64,000 nt of DNA, taken from positions 310,001-374,000 of the forward strand of contig NZ_SSON01000080.1 in NCBI RefSeq assembly GCF_029871245.1, written 5' to 3'. The translations under genes and the position numbers were made by a program. This DNA comes from Pseudomonas sp. BN102 (GTDB lineage: Bacteria; Pseudomonadota; Gammaproteobacteria; Pseudomonadales; Pseudomonadaceae). Positions 31,665-40,889 of the stretch are shown in pieces. Every line of letters begins with the position of its first letter. Positions within the stretch are counted from its first letter, which is position 1. The notes beneath the pieces are model-generated. The model was given only the letters and a program-made list of their open reading frames with translations. It was not told where the DNA came from and searched no databases.

Positions 31665-33347
31665 TCAGATCCTGAACTGCTTCACCAACCCGCCCAGGCT
31701 ATCCCCCAGGCGCGCCAGGCTGCGCGCGGTGTCGGCGCCATGGCGGGTTTCCTCGGCGACGCTGTCCACGGCCACGGCGATCTGGTGCACGCTGCGGTTT
31801 ATCTCCTCGGCCACGGCCGTCTGCTCTTCGGCGGCGCTGGCGATCTGCGCGTTCATCGCGTTGATGGTGCCGATCAGCCCGGCGATGGCGTCCAGGGAAG
31901 CACCGGCCTGGTTGGCCTGGGCGCTGGTGGTATCGCCGGCGTCGCTGGAGCGGCGCATGGCGGTCACGGCGTCCTGGGTGCCCTGTTGCAAGCGGTCGAT
32001 CATGCCCTGGATTTCCTGGGTACTCTGCTGGGTGCGGCTGGCCAGGGCGCGCACCTCGTCGGCGACCACGGCGAAGCCGCGCCCGGCCTCGCCGGCACGG
32101 GCCGCCTCGATGGCGGCGTTCAGGGCCAGCAGGTTCGTCTGTTCGGCGATGGAGCGGATCACGCCGAGCACGCTGACGATGGACTGCACGTCCTGCTGCA
32201 GGCTATCCAGGGACAGGCCGCTGCTGCGGATATCACCCACCAGGGCATGGATGCGGCTGATGCTGCCATCCACCACCTGCTTGGCCGCCTGCCCTTCCTG
32301 ATCGGTCTGCTGGGCGGCTTCGGCCGCGCCCTGGGCGCTCCGCGCCACTTCATGGGCGGCGGCGGACATCTCGTTGATCGCGGTGGCCACCTGGTCGGTT
32401 TCGTGGCGCTGGCGCTCCATGGCCTGTTCGGAGCGTTGCGCCTGGGCCGCCACCTCGCCCACCAGGCCGGTGAGCTGGCCGGTCATGTCGACGATCTGGC
32501 GCACCAGGCCATGGATCTTCTCGACGAAGCGGTTGAAGGAGCCGGCCAGTTCGCCCAGCTCGTCATGGCTGTCCACCACCAGGCGGTGGGTCAGGTCGCC
32601 GTCGCCGGCGGCGATGTCGTCGAGGTTGGCTTTGATCCGTTGCAGCGGACGCACCAGTGCGTTGGCCAGGCCCAGGCCAACCACACCGAGGATCACCAGC
32701 AGCACGGCGGCGATGACCAGTACGCTGCTGACTATGGTCCTGACGCGCTCGTCGATCTCGGCCTCGACCTTGGCCACCTGGGCGGCCACGCCATCCAGGT
32801 TCACTGCGGTGCCCAGGGCCAGGTCCCACTTCGGCAGGTAATAGCTGTAGGCGAGCTTGGGCACCAGCGCACTCTCGTTGCCTGGCATCGAGGAGCTGTA
32901 TTCCACGTAGTTGGAACCGTCCTTGGCCACTGCCACCAGGCGATCGTTCACGGCCACGCCGTTGGGGTCCTTGCGGCCGGTGAAGCTCTTGCCGACATCC
33001 ACCGGACTGTCGCCACGGAAGAGACGGACCACCTGGGAGTCGTAGCCGAAGAAGTAGCCGTCGTTGCCGTACTTGATCTTCGACAGGACCGCGATGGCCT
33101 GGTCGCGGCTGGTGGTATCGCCGTAGGCGGCGGCGTCATAGAGCGGCTGCACCGAACCCAGGGCGATCTGCATGTAGCTCTGCAGCTTCTGGCGACTTTC
33201 CTGCACCAGGCGCTCGCGGGTGTTCTTCACCTCCTCTTCGGCCAGGCCGTGCAGCACCTGGGTCACCGCACCGGACAGCACCAGCGCGAAGAGGATCACC
33301 GGCACCAGTGCCAGCAGAAGGACTTTGGTCTTCAGGGTCAAACGCAT
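31665..33347 (-). CDS. ctpM: methyl-accepting chemotaxis protein, sCache_2 type (CtpM-like)
   Basis: 560 residues. TM1 at about 8-30; a periplasmic single-Cache domain (about 45-185: [43 protein letters not shown]); TM2 at about 200-222; HAMP ([22 protein letters not shown]); and the signalling tip [37 protein letters not shown]. By sequence type and neighbours (nuo on one side, a YuiF-type transporter and TlpQ-like receptor on the other) it corresponds to P. aeruginosa PA2652, named CtpM for malate chemotaxis. The ligand is thus inferred. No CheR-binding pentapeptide is seen at the C-terminus (LVKQFRI). Confidence 0.82.
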   Translation of the reverse strand: MRLTLKTKVLLLALVPVILFALVLSGAVTQVLHGLAEEEVKNTRERLVQESRQKLQSYMQIALGSVQPLYDAAAYGDTTSRDQAIAVLSKIKYGNDGYFFGYDSQVVRLFRGDSPVDVGKSFTGRKDPNGVAVNDRLVAVAKDGSNYVEYSSSMPGNESALVPKLAYSYYLPKWDLALGTAVNLDGVAAQVAKVEAEIDERVRTIVSSVLVIAAVLLVILGVVGLGLANALVRPLQRIKANLDDIAAGDGDLTHRLVVDSHDELGELAGSFNRFVEKIHGLVRQIVDMTGQLTGLVGEVAAQAQRSEQAMERQRHETDQVATAINEMSAAAHEVARSAQGAAEAAQQTDQEGQAAKQVVDGSISRIHALVGDIRSSGLSLDSLQQDVQSIVSVLGVIRSIAEQTNLLALNAAIEAARAGEAGRGFAVVADEVRALASRTQQSTQEIQGMIDRLQQGTQDAVTAMRRSSDAGDTTSAQANQAGASLDAIAGLIGTINAMNAQIASAAEEQTAVAEEINRSVHQIAVAVDSVAEETRHGADTARSLARLGDSLGGLVKQFRI

Positions 33348-33384
33348 CGAGCAATCCTCGGAAGGCTGGGCGCAGAAAGCGAGA

Positions 33385-33412
33385 CGGGGTTACCGGTGTA
33401 TCGGCAACCCCG
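33385..33412 (-). terminator. hairpin downstream of the YuiF-type transporter gene
   Basis: CGGGGTT-A-CCG, six-base loop, CGG-C-AACCCCG (33385-33412), one internal mismatch. It lies between the transporter stop and the chemoreceptor start; the following T-content is poor, so it may only be a 3'-end stabiliser. Confidence 0.4.
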
Positions 33413-33472
33413 CTTCGAGCTTAAGCGACCCTTTGGTCGAAAAGATGAAGCTCGCGCCGGATGCGACGCGGC

Positions 33473-34789
33473 TCAGAGCACCATGGCCGCGACCCAGCCA
33501 AAGGCCAGCAGCGGCAGGTTGTAATGCAGGAAGGTGGGCACCACTGTGTCCCAGATATGGTTGTGCTGGCCGTCCACGTTCAGGCCCGCGGTCGGACCCA
33601 GGGTCGAGTCGGAGGCCGGCGAGCCGGCGTCGCCCAGGGCGCCGGCGGTGCCGACTATGCTGACGATGGCCAGCGGGCTGAAGCCCAGTTGCAGGCAGAG
33701 CGGCACGAAGATCGCGGCGATGATGGGTACGGTGGAAAAGGACGAGCCAATGCCCATGGTCACCAGCAGTCCCACCAGCAGCATCAGCAATGCACCGAGT
33801 GCCTTGCTGTGGCCAATCCAGCCAGCCGAGGTCTCCACCAGGGTCGCCACCTGGCCGGTTTCGCGCATCACCTCGGCGAAGCCGGAGGCGGCGATCATGA
33901 TGAAGCCGATCATGGCCATCATCTTCATGCCCTCGGTGAACAGATCGTCGGCTTCCTTCCAGCGCACCACACCCGAGAGCGAAAAGATCACGAAGCCCAG
34001 CAGCGCTCCAATGATCATCGAGTCCAGCCACAGCTGCACCGCGAAGGCCACCAGGATGGCCACGCCGGCCACCCCCAGGCTCATCGGGTTGTAGGCCACG
34101 TTCACCTGCTCGGCCTGGGCGATGCGCTCCAGGTCATAGCTGCGTTTGCGGCGATAGCTGAAGAGCGCGATCAACAGGCCGGCGAGCATGCCCAGGGCCG
34201 GTATCAACATGGCCTCGGTGACATTCACACCGGTAACGTCGCCGCCACTTTTCACCACATTCGCCAGCAGTATCTCGTTCAGGAAGATATTGCCGAAGCC
34301 CACCGGCAGGAACATGTAGGGGGTGATCAGGCCGAAGGTGATCACGCAGGCGACCAGCCGGCGGTCGATCGACAGACGCGTCAGTACATAGAGAAGAGGC
34401 GGTACCAGGAGCGGAATGAACGCGATGTGGATGGGCAGGATGTTCTGCGAAGAAATGGCCACGCATAGCAACAGGGCGACCAGCAGCCATTTCAGCGCGC
34501 CACCGCCGTTGGCTTCCTGCCGGCCCACCAGCGCCAGGGCCTTGTCCGCCAGGGCGTGGGCCAGGCCGGAGCGCGCGATGGCCACCGCGAAGGCGCCCAG
34601 CAGCGCGTAGGAAAGCGCCACGGTGGCGCCGCCGCCGAGCCCCTTGTTGAAGGCCGCCAGCGAGGCTTCCACGCCCAGGCCGCCGACCAGTCCTCCCGCC
34701 AGTGCGCCAACGATCAGCGCCACCACCACATGCACCCGGCACAGGCTGAGGACGAGCATTATCCCCACCGCCGCCACTACCGCATTCAT
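33473..34789 (-). CDS. YuiF-family (NhaC-like) transporter
   Basis: 438 residues, about 11-12 helices, of the ion-transporter superfamily: hairpin-loop segments [21 protein letters not shown] (about 112-132), [19 protein letters not shown] and [22 protein letters not shown] near 390-411, which resemble the substrate-binding repeats of NhaC/YuiF. Annotated homologues are called Na+/H+ antiporters, while some YuiF members are thought to be amino-acid importers. It sits between two chemoreceptors, one of a type that senses histamine and polyamines, so uptake of a sensed compound is a plausible alternative. Confidence 0.78.
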   Translation of the reverse strand: MNAVVAAVGIMLVLSLCRVHVVVALIVGALAGGLVGGLGVEASLAAFNKGLGGGATVALSYALLGAFAVAIARSGLAHALADKALALVGRQEANGGGALKWLLVALLLCVAISSQNILPIHIAFIPLLVPPLLYVLTRLSIDRRLVACVITFGLITPYMFLPVGFGNIFLNEILLANVVKSGGDVTGVNVTEAMLIPALGMLAGLLIALFSYRRKRSYDLERIAQAEQVNVAYNPMSLGVAGVAILVAFAVQLWLDSMIIGALLGFVIFSLSGVVRWKEADDLFTEGMKMMAMIGFIMIAASGFAEVMRETGQVATLVETSAGWIGHSKALGALLMLLVGLLVTMGIGSSFSTVPIIAAIFVPLCLQLGFSPLAIVSIVGTAGALGDAGSPASDSTLGPTAGLNVDGQHNHIWDTVVPTFLHYNLPLLAFGWVAAMVL

Positions 34790-35031
34790 CGCCTCTCCTC
34801 AGGTTTCCCGATCACGCCGGCCGCGGCCCTGCCGCGGAAAAAAAGCGCGCACTCTGCCGAAACCGAATGCCCCTGTCAAAAGCGTTCGGAATATTGGGCG
34901 GAGTGTGCATAATTCTTGCCTCCAAATTGCACCCTCGTGCATTCCGCACGGCTATTCGTCGTCTTTGCGTCAAGAGATCGCCACTGATGCCGACAACGAA
35001 TGAAGTTCCGACGAGACAGAAGGAAACCCCC

Positions 35032-37176
35032 ATGCCGTTCACTCGCCTGTCCATCCAGAGGAAGATCACCCTGCTGACCGGCCTCTGCCTCCTGGCCATC
35101 GTGACCCTGCTGGTCGGCTCGTCCCTCTACCAGTCCGAGCGCAGCGCCGGTCTGGTGAAAGCCGACAGCAGCCAGATGCTCGACCAGAGCGCACGCCTGC
35201 GCCTGCAGGCCCGGGCAGAGCTGCAGGCGATCCGCATCCAGCGCTACTTCATGGACAACTACCAGTACGGCAAGGGCTTCTCGCGCCAGGTACTGTTCCT
35301 CAAGGAGCAGGCGGAAAAGCGCTTCCTCGATGCCTTCGACCTGCGCGAGGACCTCACCCGCCAGGTACGCACCAGCCTGGAAGCCAACCCGGAAATCCTC
35401 GGCCTCTACCTGGTGTTCGAACCCAACGCCCTGGACGGCAAGGACGAACTCTTCGAAGGCCAGGCGGAACTCGGCAGTAACGACAAGGGCCGTTTCTCCC
35501 TTTATTGGTCGCAACCCACGCCCGGCAAGCTCGAGTCCGAATCCATGACCGAGGAGTTGCTCGCCGACAGCAGCACCGGCCCCAGCGGCGCCCCCTACAA
35601 CGCCTGGTACACCTGCCCGATGAAGACCGGCCAGGCCTGTGTGCTCGACCCCTACTTCGACAACGTCAGCGGCAAGCAGACCCTGATGACCAGCATCGCC
35701 TTCCCGCTGCAGCTGAACGGCAAGACCGTGGGCGTCATGGGCCTGGACATCAGCCTGGAAAGCCTGCAGCAACTGAGCCTGGCCGGGAACCGCGAGCTGT
35801 TCGACGGCAATGGCCACGTCAGCATCATCAGCCCCGCCGGCCTACTCGCCGGCCACAGCCGCGACACCACCCAGCTCAGTGCCAAGCTGGTCAAGGCCTT
35901 CGGCGACAAGGCCGGCGAACTGACCGGCAACCTGCAGGCAGGCAAGTCCGTGCAGATGGAGCACGACGGCATGCTCCGGGTGATGGAGCCGTTCAAGCCG
36001 ATCCCCACTGCCGCGCCCTGGAGCGTACTGCTGGAAGTGCCCGAAAAAGTGCTGCTGGCGCCGGCCCTTGAACTGGAAGCCAAGCTCGACCAGCAAAACC
36101 ACACCGCCAACCTGGTGGGCCTGTTGATGGGCCTCGTCGCGGCCATCGCCGGCCTACTGCTGGTCTGGCTCACCGCCCGGGGCGTGACCCGGCCGATCCT
36201 CGGCGTCGCCGGCATGCTTAAGGACATCGCCAGCGGCGAAGGCGACCTGACGCGGCGCCTGGACTACGCCCGCCAGGACGAACTGGGCGAACTGGCCGGC
36301 TGGTTCAACCGCTTCCTCGACAAGCTGCAACCGGTCATCGCCGACGTCAAACGCTCGGTGCAGGACGCCCGCAGTACCGCCGACCAGTCCGCCGCCATCG
36401 CCAGCCAGACCAGCGCCGGCATGCAGCAGCAGTACCGCGAAGTGGACCAGGTAGCCACCGCCTCCAACGAGATGAGCGCCACCGCCCAGGACGTTGCACG
36501 CAGCGCCGCCCAGGCCGCCGATGCCGCCCGTGGCGCCGACCACGCCACCCGCGAGGGGCTCGGCGTGATCGGCCGCACCACCAGCGCCATCGACCAACTG
36601 GCCAGCGAGATGAGCGCGGCCATGGAAGAGGTGCAGAGCCTCGCCGCCAGCAGCGAGCAGATCGGTTCGGTGCTGGAAGTGATCCGCGCCATCGCCGAGC
36701 AGACCAACCTGCTGGCCCTGAACGCCGCCATCGAGGCGGCCCGCGCTGGCGAGGCCGGGCGCGGCTTCGCGGTAGTGGCCGACGAAGTGCGCAACCTGGC
36801 CCGGCGTACCCAGGACTCCGTGGAGGAAATCCGCCAGGTGATCGAAGGCCTGCAGCACGGCACCCGTGAAGTGGTCGGCTCGATGCACAGCAGCCACCGC
36901 CAGGCCCAGGGCAGCGTCGAGCAAGTGGAGCAGGCGGTCGCCGCCCTGCAACGCATCGGCGATGCGGTGACGGTGATCACCGACATGAACCTGCAGATCG
37001 CCTCGGCCGCCGAAGAGCAGAGCGCGGTGGCCGAGGAGATCAACCGCAATGTGGCGGCCATCCGCGACGTCACCGAATCGCTCTCCGGCCAGGCCGCGGA
37101 ATCGGCCCAGGTCAGCCAGGCGCTCAACCGCCTGGCCAACCACCAGCAGGGATTGATGGATCAGTTCCGGGCCTGA
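35032..37176 (+). CDS. tlpQ: methyl-accepting chemotaxis protein, dCache type (TlpQ-like)
   Basis: 714 residues, the size of P. aeruginosa TlpQ (PA2654), a receptor for histamine and polyamines. TM1 at about 11-33; a large periplasmic double-Cache region (about 40-355: [66 protein letters not shown]); TM2 at about 363-385; HAMP; and the signalling tip [26 protein letters not shown]. The ATG at 35032 is chosen because GAAGGAAACC precedes it and translation begins [17 protein letters not shown]; longer frames would add 55 residues with no membrane logic. Divergent from the transporter over 242 bases. Confidence 0.82.
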   Translation: MPFTRLSIQRKITLLTGLCLLAIVTLLVGSSLYQSERSAGLVKADSSQMLDQSARLRLQARAELQAIRIQRYFMDNYQYGKGFSRQVLFLKEQAEKRFLDAFDLREDLTRQVRTSLEANPEILGLYLVFEPNALDGKDELFEGQAELGSNDKGRFSLYWSQPTPGKLESESMTEELLADSSTGPSGAPYNAWYTCPMKTGQACVLDPYFDNVSGKQTLMTSIAFPLQLNGKTVGVMGLDISLESLQQLSLAGNRELFDGNGHVSIISPAGLLAGHSRDTTQLSAKLVKAFGDKAGELTGNLQAGKSVQMEHDGMLRVMEPFKPIPTAAPWSVLLEVPEKVLLAPALELEAKLDQQNHTANLVGLLMGLVAAIAGLLLVWLTARGVTRPILGVAGMLKDIASGEGDLTRRLDYARQDELGELAGWFNRFLDKLQPVIADVKRSVQDARSTADQSAAIASQTSAGMQQQYREVDQVATASNEMSATAQDVARSAAQAADAARGADHATREGLGVIGRTTSAIDQLASEMSAAMEEVQSLAASSEQIGSVLEVIRAIAEQTNLLALNAAIEAARAGEAGRGFAVVADEVRNLARRTQDSVEEIRQVIEGLQHGTREVVGSMHSSHRQAQGSVEQVEQAVAALQRIGDAVTVITDMNLQIASAAEEQSAVAEEINRNVAAIRDVTESLSGQAAESAQVSQALNRLANHQQGLMDQFRA

Positions 37177-37196
37177 CGTTCTCCCCCTCTCCCCAA

Positions 37197-37220
37197 CCCT
37201 CTCCCGCACGCGGGAGAGGG
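37197..37220. repeat. CTCTCCC-type palindrome
   Basis: CCCTCTCCCGC, two bases, GCGGGAGAGGG: perfect 11-bp arms, 21 bases after the tlpQ-like stop, preceded by a C/T-rich run. This is a widely dispersed type of intergenic palindrome in Pseudomonas and Xanthomonas; it may also stabilise the mRNA 3' end. Confidence 0.75.
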
Positions 37221-37393
37221 AGCCGTCCGCGCGCCGCCGCAACCCTGTACTTCTCCTGTAAGGCGCTTTCCATCGCCAAGCGGGAGGCAGCTCCGCCTCC
37301 TGACGCCATCGGTGTCTCACTCTGGCGCACATTTCCTTGATGACTCGCAACCGGCCAGCTAGCCTGCCCGCGGTCTCAACAAGGAACCCCAAG

Positions 37394-37990
37394 ATGCTGA
37401 ACATCGTCCTGATCGCCGGCTCCAGCCGCGCCAACAGCCAATCGGGCAAGGTCGCCCGCTTCATCCGCCAGCGCCTGATCGACCTCGACAAGGCCAGCCC
37501 CAGCTCCTGCAGCATCATCGACCTCGGCCAGGGCCCGCTGCCCCTGTGGCCGGCCGAAGACACCGGCCCCTGGGCCGGGTACCAGCAGCAGCTGCGCGAC
37601 GCCGATGCGGTGGTGGTGATCGCCCCCGAGTGGAACGGCATGGCCTGCCCGGCCATCAAGAACTTCTTCATCTACGCCAGCAAGGCCGAACTGGCCCACA
37701 AACCGGGTCTGCTGGTAGGCGTCTCCTCCGGCATCGGCGGCGGCTATCCCATCAGCGAACTGCGTGCCTCCAGCTACAAGAACTGCCGCCTCTGCTACCT
37801 GCCGGAGCACCTGATCATCCGCGGCGTGGAGAAGGTGCTGAACGAAGTCGACCCCGTGAGCGAAGACGACCAGCGCATCCGCGCTCGCATGGATTACGAC
37901 CTGGATATCCTCGCCCGCTACGCCGAGGCCCTGAAGCCGGTGCGCGCCGCCATCGACATGAGCATCCCGGCCTTCGCCAACGGGATGTAA
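37394..37990 (+). CDS. NAD(P)H-dependent FMN reductase family protein
   Basis: 198 residues, flavodoxin-like fold of the NADPH-dependent FMN reductase family. The FMN phosphate loop IAGSSRANSQSGKVA is at 6-20 and the flavin-contact motif VVVIAPEWNGMACPAIKNFF at about 76-95 (usual form PEYN). The family reduces FMN, azo compounds, quinones or chromate; the physiological substrate is not evident. The ATG at 37394 has CAAGGA upstream. It stands alone between two repeat clusters. Confidence 0.8.
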   Translation: MLNIVLIAGSSRANSQSGKVARFIRQRLIDLDKASPSSCSIIDLGQGPLPLWPAEDTGPWAGYQQQLRDADAVVVIAPEWNGMACPAIKNFFIYASKAELAHKPGLLVGVSSGIGGGYPISELRASSYKNCRLCYLPEHLIIRGVEKVLNEVDPVSEDDQRIRARMDYDLDILARYAEALKPVRAAIDMSIPAFANGM

Positions 37991-38002
37991 GCCCTCTGCA
38001 CG

Positions 38003-38088
38003 CGTAGGGTGGATATCGCTTTTCATATCCACCTTCGCGGCCCAGCCTGGCTACGCTGGTGGATCGATGAAGCGCGATCCACCCTACG
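38003..38088. repeat. composite GTAGGGTGGAT repeat
   Basis: Outer arms CGTAGGGTGGAT (38003-38014) and ATCCACCCTACG (38077-38088). Inside are two hairpins: GGTGGATAT/ATATCCACC (38008-38033) and GGTGGATCG/CGATCCACC (38058-38083). A common Pseudomonas dispersed repeat; it follows the flavin reductase stop by 12 bases. Confidence 0.8.
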
Positions 38089-38107
38089 CCCAGGTTGAGC
38101 GGGTACC

Positions 38108-38201
38108 TGTAGGGGCGATTTCAATCGCCAAGCAGACCGCAGGTCTGCCCCGACCTATAGGGACAGCTTCGCCGCCCTTGGCGAATGAATTCGCCCCTAC
38201 A
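38108..38201. repeat. TGTAGGGGCGA-type REP pair
   Basis: Terminal arms TGTAGGGGCGA (38108-38118) and TCGCCCCTACA (38191-38201), with GGCGAAT and GCAGACC/GGTCTGC sub-repeats between. Related copies lie at 43987-44085 and 45292-45386. The right arm contains the stop codon of the downstream minus-strand regulator gene. Confidence 0.85.
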
Positions 38202-39480
38202 ACAACTGATGCTTGTGCAACAGCCGATAGAAAGTCGGCCGCGATACCCCCAACACCTTGGCCGCATGGCTGAGGTTGCTGCTGTAGTGGGCCAGCGCAT
38301 CGCACAGCGCCTGATATTCCGCCCGCCGCTTGTAGTCCTCCAGCGTGCCCAACGGGACGCCCTCGACCGGCGCACTCTGCAGGCCCAGGTCGTCCGCTTC
38401 GATCTGCCCGCACTCCGCCAGGGCATAACCGCGCCGCACCCGGCTGGCCAGCTCACGCACGTTGCCCGGCCAGCGATGACGCGACATGGCGGCGAGGGCT
38501 TCCTCGCTGAAGTGGCTGGGCCGCCGCCCGGCCTCCAGGCTGTAGAGGTCGGCGAAGTAGCCGGCCAGTAGTGCGATATCCCCCTGGCGCTTGCGCAGGG
38601 GCGTAATCACCAGCCGGTTCTGCTCCAGCCACAGGCGCAAGCCGGAGTCGAATCGCCCCTGCCCGACCAGCTCGCCCAGCTCTTCCCGGCTGGACGCCAG
38701 CACTCGCACATCCAGCGGCAGCACCTCGCCGTCGGCATGGCGCAGGACCTTGCCGCGCACACAGGCCAGCAAACGCTCCTGATGGCCCAAGGGCAGTTCG
38801 TGGATAGCATCGAGAAACAGGGTGCCGCCATTGGCCGAGGCCAGTTTGCCCTGGTGTCCGAACAGCAGGCTGGCGGTTTCCCCCTCCGGCAGCACGCCGC
38901 AGTTGAAACTGACGAATGGGCCTGCCACCCGTCGTGACATCCGGTGCAGGGTGCGCGCCACCAGTTCCTTGCCGCTGCCACTTTCGCCATGGATCAGCAC
39001 CGGCTTGTCGCTCGGTCCCAGGCGTGCGAGCTGCTTGCGCAGATCCCGCAACGGTCGACTCTGGCCCAGCAGCTCGTGCTGGTCGCCACGGCGATTGCCG
39101 ATACCACGCAGGCGGGCGATGCCAAACGCGCGGCCGAGCAGGCCCTGCAGCCGCGGCAGATCCACCGGCACGGCCAGGGCATCGAAGAACCACTCGCCGA
39201 TGAATTCGTCCAGGCTCGGGCCCGACTGATTCGCCGAGTCGATCAGGGCGATCCATTCGGTGCCGCTGCGGCTGATCAGGTGCTTGACCCCTTCCGGGCG
39301 TTCCAGGTGCTCGCTGCGCAAGCGCAACAGACCGATGTCGTAGCTCGCCGCCAAGGCCTGGTCCAGGCTCTGGCTGGAGACCGACCAGCCGGCCTCCTCG
39401 AGGTGGGGAAGGATCAACCGGCAGTGGTCACAAGGGTCCACCAGCAGGAGACGTCGCGGTGCGGACGGAATGGCTTCCAA
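38197..39480 (-). CDS. sigma-54-activator-like regulator lacking the GAFTGA loop
   Basis: 427 residues. A degenerate receiver-like N-terminal domain (1-120, LLLVDPCDHCRLILPHLEEAG) is followed by an AAA+ domain (135-365) with Walker A GESGSGK at 165-171, and a C-terminal Fis-type helix-turn-helix (SNLSHAAKVLGVSRPTFYRLLHKHQLL). Two hallmarks are missing: the sequence passes from LFGHQ (206-210) to GKLASANGGTLFLD with no GAFTGA loop, and Walker B reads LFLDAI (221-226), with Ala in place of the catalytic Glu. It therefore should not remodel sigma-54 polymerase and may act with sigma-70 or as a repressor, like TyrR or VpsR-type proteins. It is divergent from the GNAT/C39 gene. The stop codon lies in a REP arm. 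Confidence 0.85.
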   Translation of the reverse strand: MEAIPSAPRRLLLVDPCDHCRLILPHLEEAGWSVSSQSLDQALAASYDIGLLRLRSEHLERPEGVKHLISRSGTEWIALIDSANQSGPSLDEFIGEWFFDALAVPVDLPRLQGLLGRAFGIARLRGIGNRRGDQHELLGQSRPLRDLRKQLARLGPSDKPVLIHGESGSGKELVARTLHRMSRRVAGPFVSFNCGVLPEGETASLLFGHQGKLASANGGTLFLDAIHELPLGHQERLLACVRGKVLRHADGEVLPLDVRVLASSREELGELVGQGRFDSGLRLWLEQNRLVITPLRKRQGDIALLAGYFADLYSLEAGRRPSHFSEEALAAMSRHRWPGNVRELASRVRRGYALAECGQIEADDLGLQSAPVEGVPLGTLEDYKRRAEYQALCDALAHYSSNLSHAAKVLGVSRPTFYRLLHKHQLL

Positions 39481-39492
39481 GATTAACCTTCC

Positions 39493-39520
39493 TTGACGTC
39501 AAAAAATTGATTTATCAATT
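39493..39520. promoter_or_regulatory. tandem palindromes upstream of the GAFTGA-less regulator
   Basis: TTGACGTCAA (39493-39502) and AATTGATTTATCAATT (39505-39520; 7-bp arms, 2-base centre), 2 bases apart and starting 12 bases upstream of the regulator ATG. Both are perfect. They suit a dimeric Fis-type helix-turn-helix or an autoregulatory site. Confidence 0.55.
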
Positions 39521-39564
39521 AAAACAATAGGTTGGAACAGACATTTGTAACGCTAGCAAGAACT

Positions 39565-39594
39565 TTGACGATCTTTGGAACGTTTCTCTATAAG
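39565..39594 (+). promoter_or_regulatory. candidate sigma-70 promoter of the GNAT/C39 gene
   Basis: TTGACG (39565-39570), an 18-base spacer, TATAAG (39589-39594); both hexamers are 5/6 to consensus. The leader to the ATG at 39707 is about 105 bases. Confidence 0.6.
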
Positions 39595-39706
39595 GCCAAT
39601 TCCCCTTCGAGCTTTAGCGGGGCGGCTGTACCGGGCAAACGTCTCGACAGCGTTCCAATCCGGGCCAATACTCGGGCGATTCCTTCCCTGCCTTGCGGGG
39701 CCTGCC

Positions 39707-40804
39707 ATGAACCTGCTTATGCGTGCCGCCGCGCTCGACGACCTGTCGGCGCTGGCGGAGCTCGAGGGCCGCTGCTTCGAGACCGCCCGCCTGGGCCGGC
39801 AGCAGTTCCGCTGGATGATGGTCGAGGCCAATGCCAGTCTGACCGTGGCCGAGGGTGACGGCCGCATCCTCGGCTATGCCCTGGTGCTGTTCCGCCAGGA
39901 CAGTACCCTCGCCCGGCTCCATTCCATCGCCACCGACCCACGCGCCCGTGGCAACGGCATCGGCCAGCGCCTGCTGGAAGCGGCCGAAGCCAGCGCCCAC
40001 GATCATCAATGTGCCTACCTGCGGCTGGAGGTCTGCCCCGACCTCCGCCAGGCCGTGGCGCTGTTCGAGCGCAACGGCTACAACAACCTGGGCCTGCTGC
40101 AGGACTTCTTCCCCGATCACCGCGAAGCCCTGCGCTTTGAGAAGCGCGTGGCGCGCCATCCCCAGACTCTGCAGCGGCATGTCCCCTACTACCACCAGAC
40201 CACCGAATTCACCTGCGGCCCGGCCTGCCTGATGATGGCCATGGGTGCTCTGGGTGGCGCCCCCCCGGGAAATCACCAGGACGAGGTGCGCCTCTGGCGC
40301 GAAGCCAGCAGCGTGCACATGCCTGGCGGACATGGCGGCTGCAGCCCTCACGGCCTGGCCCTGGCGGCCTGGCGCCGGGGCTATCGGGTCAGGTTGCACC
40401 TGAGCCAGCAGGAGCCGCTGTTCCTCGAAGACGTGCGCAACCCTGGCAAGCGGGAGGTCATCCGCCAGGCCCACGAGGACTTCTGCAACGCGCTGCAGGA
40501 GACGGACATAGAGCAGCACCTCGGCGACGATCTGGACCTGGCGCCACTGCTGGAGGCCGGCGGACAACCCTTGGTCCTGGTGGACGGCCATCGCCGCAGC
40601 CGCAGCCGCGCGCCCCACTGGGTGCTGGTCACCGACTACGACCGCACCTTCGTCTACCTCCACGACCCCAATGCAGAGCGCAGCCTGTTGCGTCGCCCGC
40701 AGGACTGCCAGCATGTGCCGGTCACCCATCGGGAGTTCGAACGCATCAGCCGGTTCGGCCAGGGCAAGCAGCGCGCGGCCGTGGTGCTCTACTCCAGGCC
40801 TTAA
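39707..40804 (+). CDS. GNAT acetyltransferase fused to a C39-like cysteine peptidase (DUF3335)
   Basis: 365 residues in two domains. Residues 1-150 are GNAT, with the acetyl-CoA loop RARGNGIGQRLL (79-90) and VALFERNGYNNLGL (117-130). Residues 158-365 are a C39-like papain fold: Cys170 in TTEFTCGPACLMMAMG, His304 in APHWVLVTDYD, Asp310 following. Family members carrying both halves are known as GNAT/peptidase C39 proteins, but their substrate is not established as far as I know. The ATG at 39707 begins MNLLMRAAALDDL, matching a GNAT start; upstream frames are non-GNAT. It is divergent from the GAFTGA-less regulator. No signal peptide, so cytoplasmic. No RiPP precursor or ABC exporter is adjacent, so a bacteriocin leader peptidase role is unlikely. 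Confidence 0.82.
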   Translation: MNLLMRAAALDDLSALAELEGRCFETARLGRQQFRWMMVEANASLTVAEGDGRILGYALVLFRQDSTLARLHSIATDPRARGNGIGQRLLEAAEASAHDHQCAYLRLEVCPDLRQAVALFERNGYNNLGLLQDFFPDHREALRFEKRVARHPQTLQRHVPYYHQTTEFTCGPACLMMAMGALGGAPPGNHQDEVRLWREASSVHMPGGHGGCSPHGLALAAWRRGYRVRLHLSQQEPLFLEDVRNPGKREVIRQAHEDFCNALQETDIEQHLGDDLDLAPLLEAGGQPLVLVDGHRRSRSRAPHWVLVTDYDRTFVYLHDPNAERSLLRRPQDCQHVPVTHREFERISRFGQGKQRAAVVLYSRP

Positions 40805-40824
40805 GACATTTTTGTAATGGCACC

Positions 40825-40853
40825 TTGCCAATACCCAGTCTGATTGGCATAAG
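40825..40853 (+). promoter_or_regulatory. promoter with overlapping dyad upstream of the dihaem cytochrome gene
   Basis: TTGCCA (40825-40830), a 17-base spacer, CATAAG (40848-40853). The dyad TGCCAAT (40826-40832) / ATTGGCA (40843-40849) lies between and over both hexamers, a layout typical of a repressor operator. Confidence 0.5.
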
Positions 40854-40889
40854 GTAGGAAAATTTAATCAAGCTACAAGGATGTATCTG

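Noticed and set aside
30361-33524. Long plus-strand open frames opposite the AI-2E transporter and the chemoreceptor
   Set aside because: Shadows of the minus-strand genes; their His/Gln-rich translations match no family, while the opposite strand shows clear membrane and MCP motifs.
39505-39520. ANR/FNR box reading of TTGATTTATCAA
   Set aside because: ANR sites need four bases between TTGAT and ATCAA; here there are two. Kept only as an unassigned palindrome.
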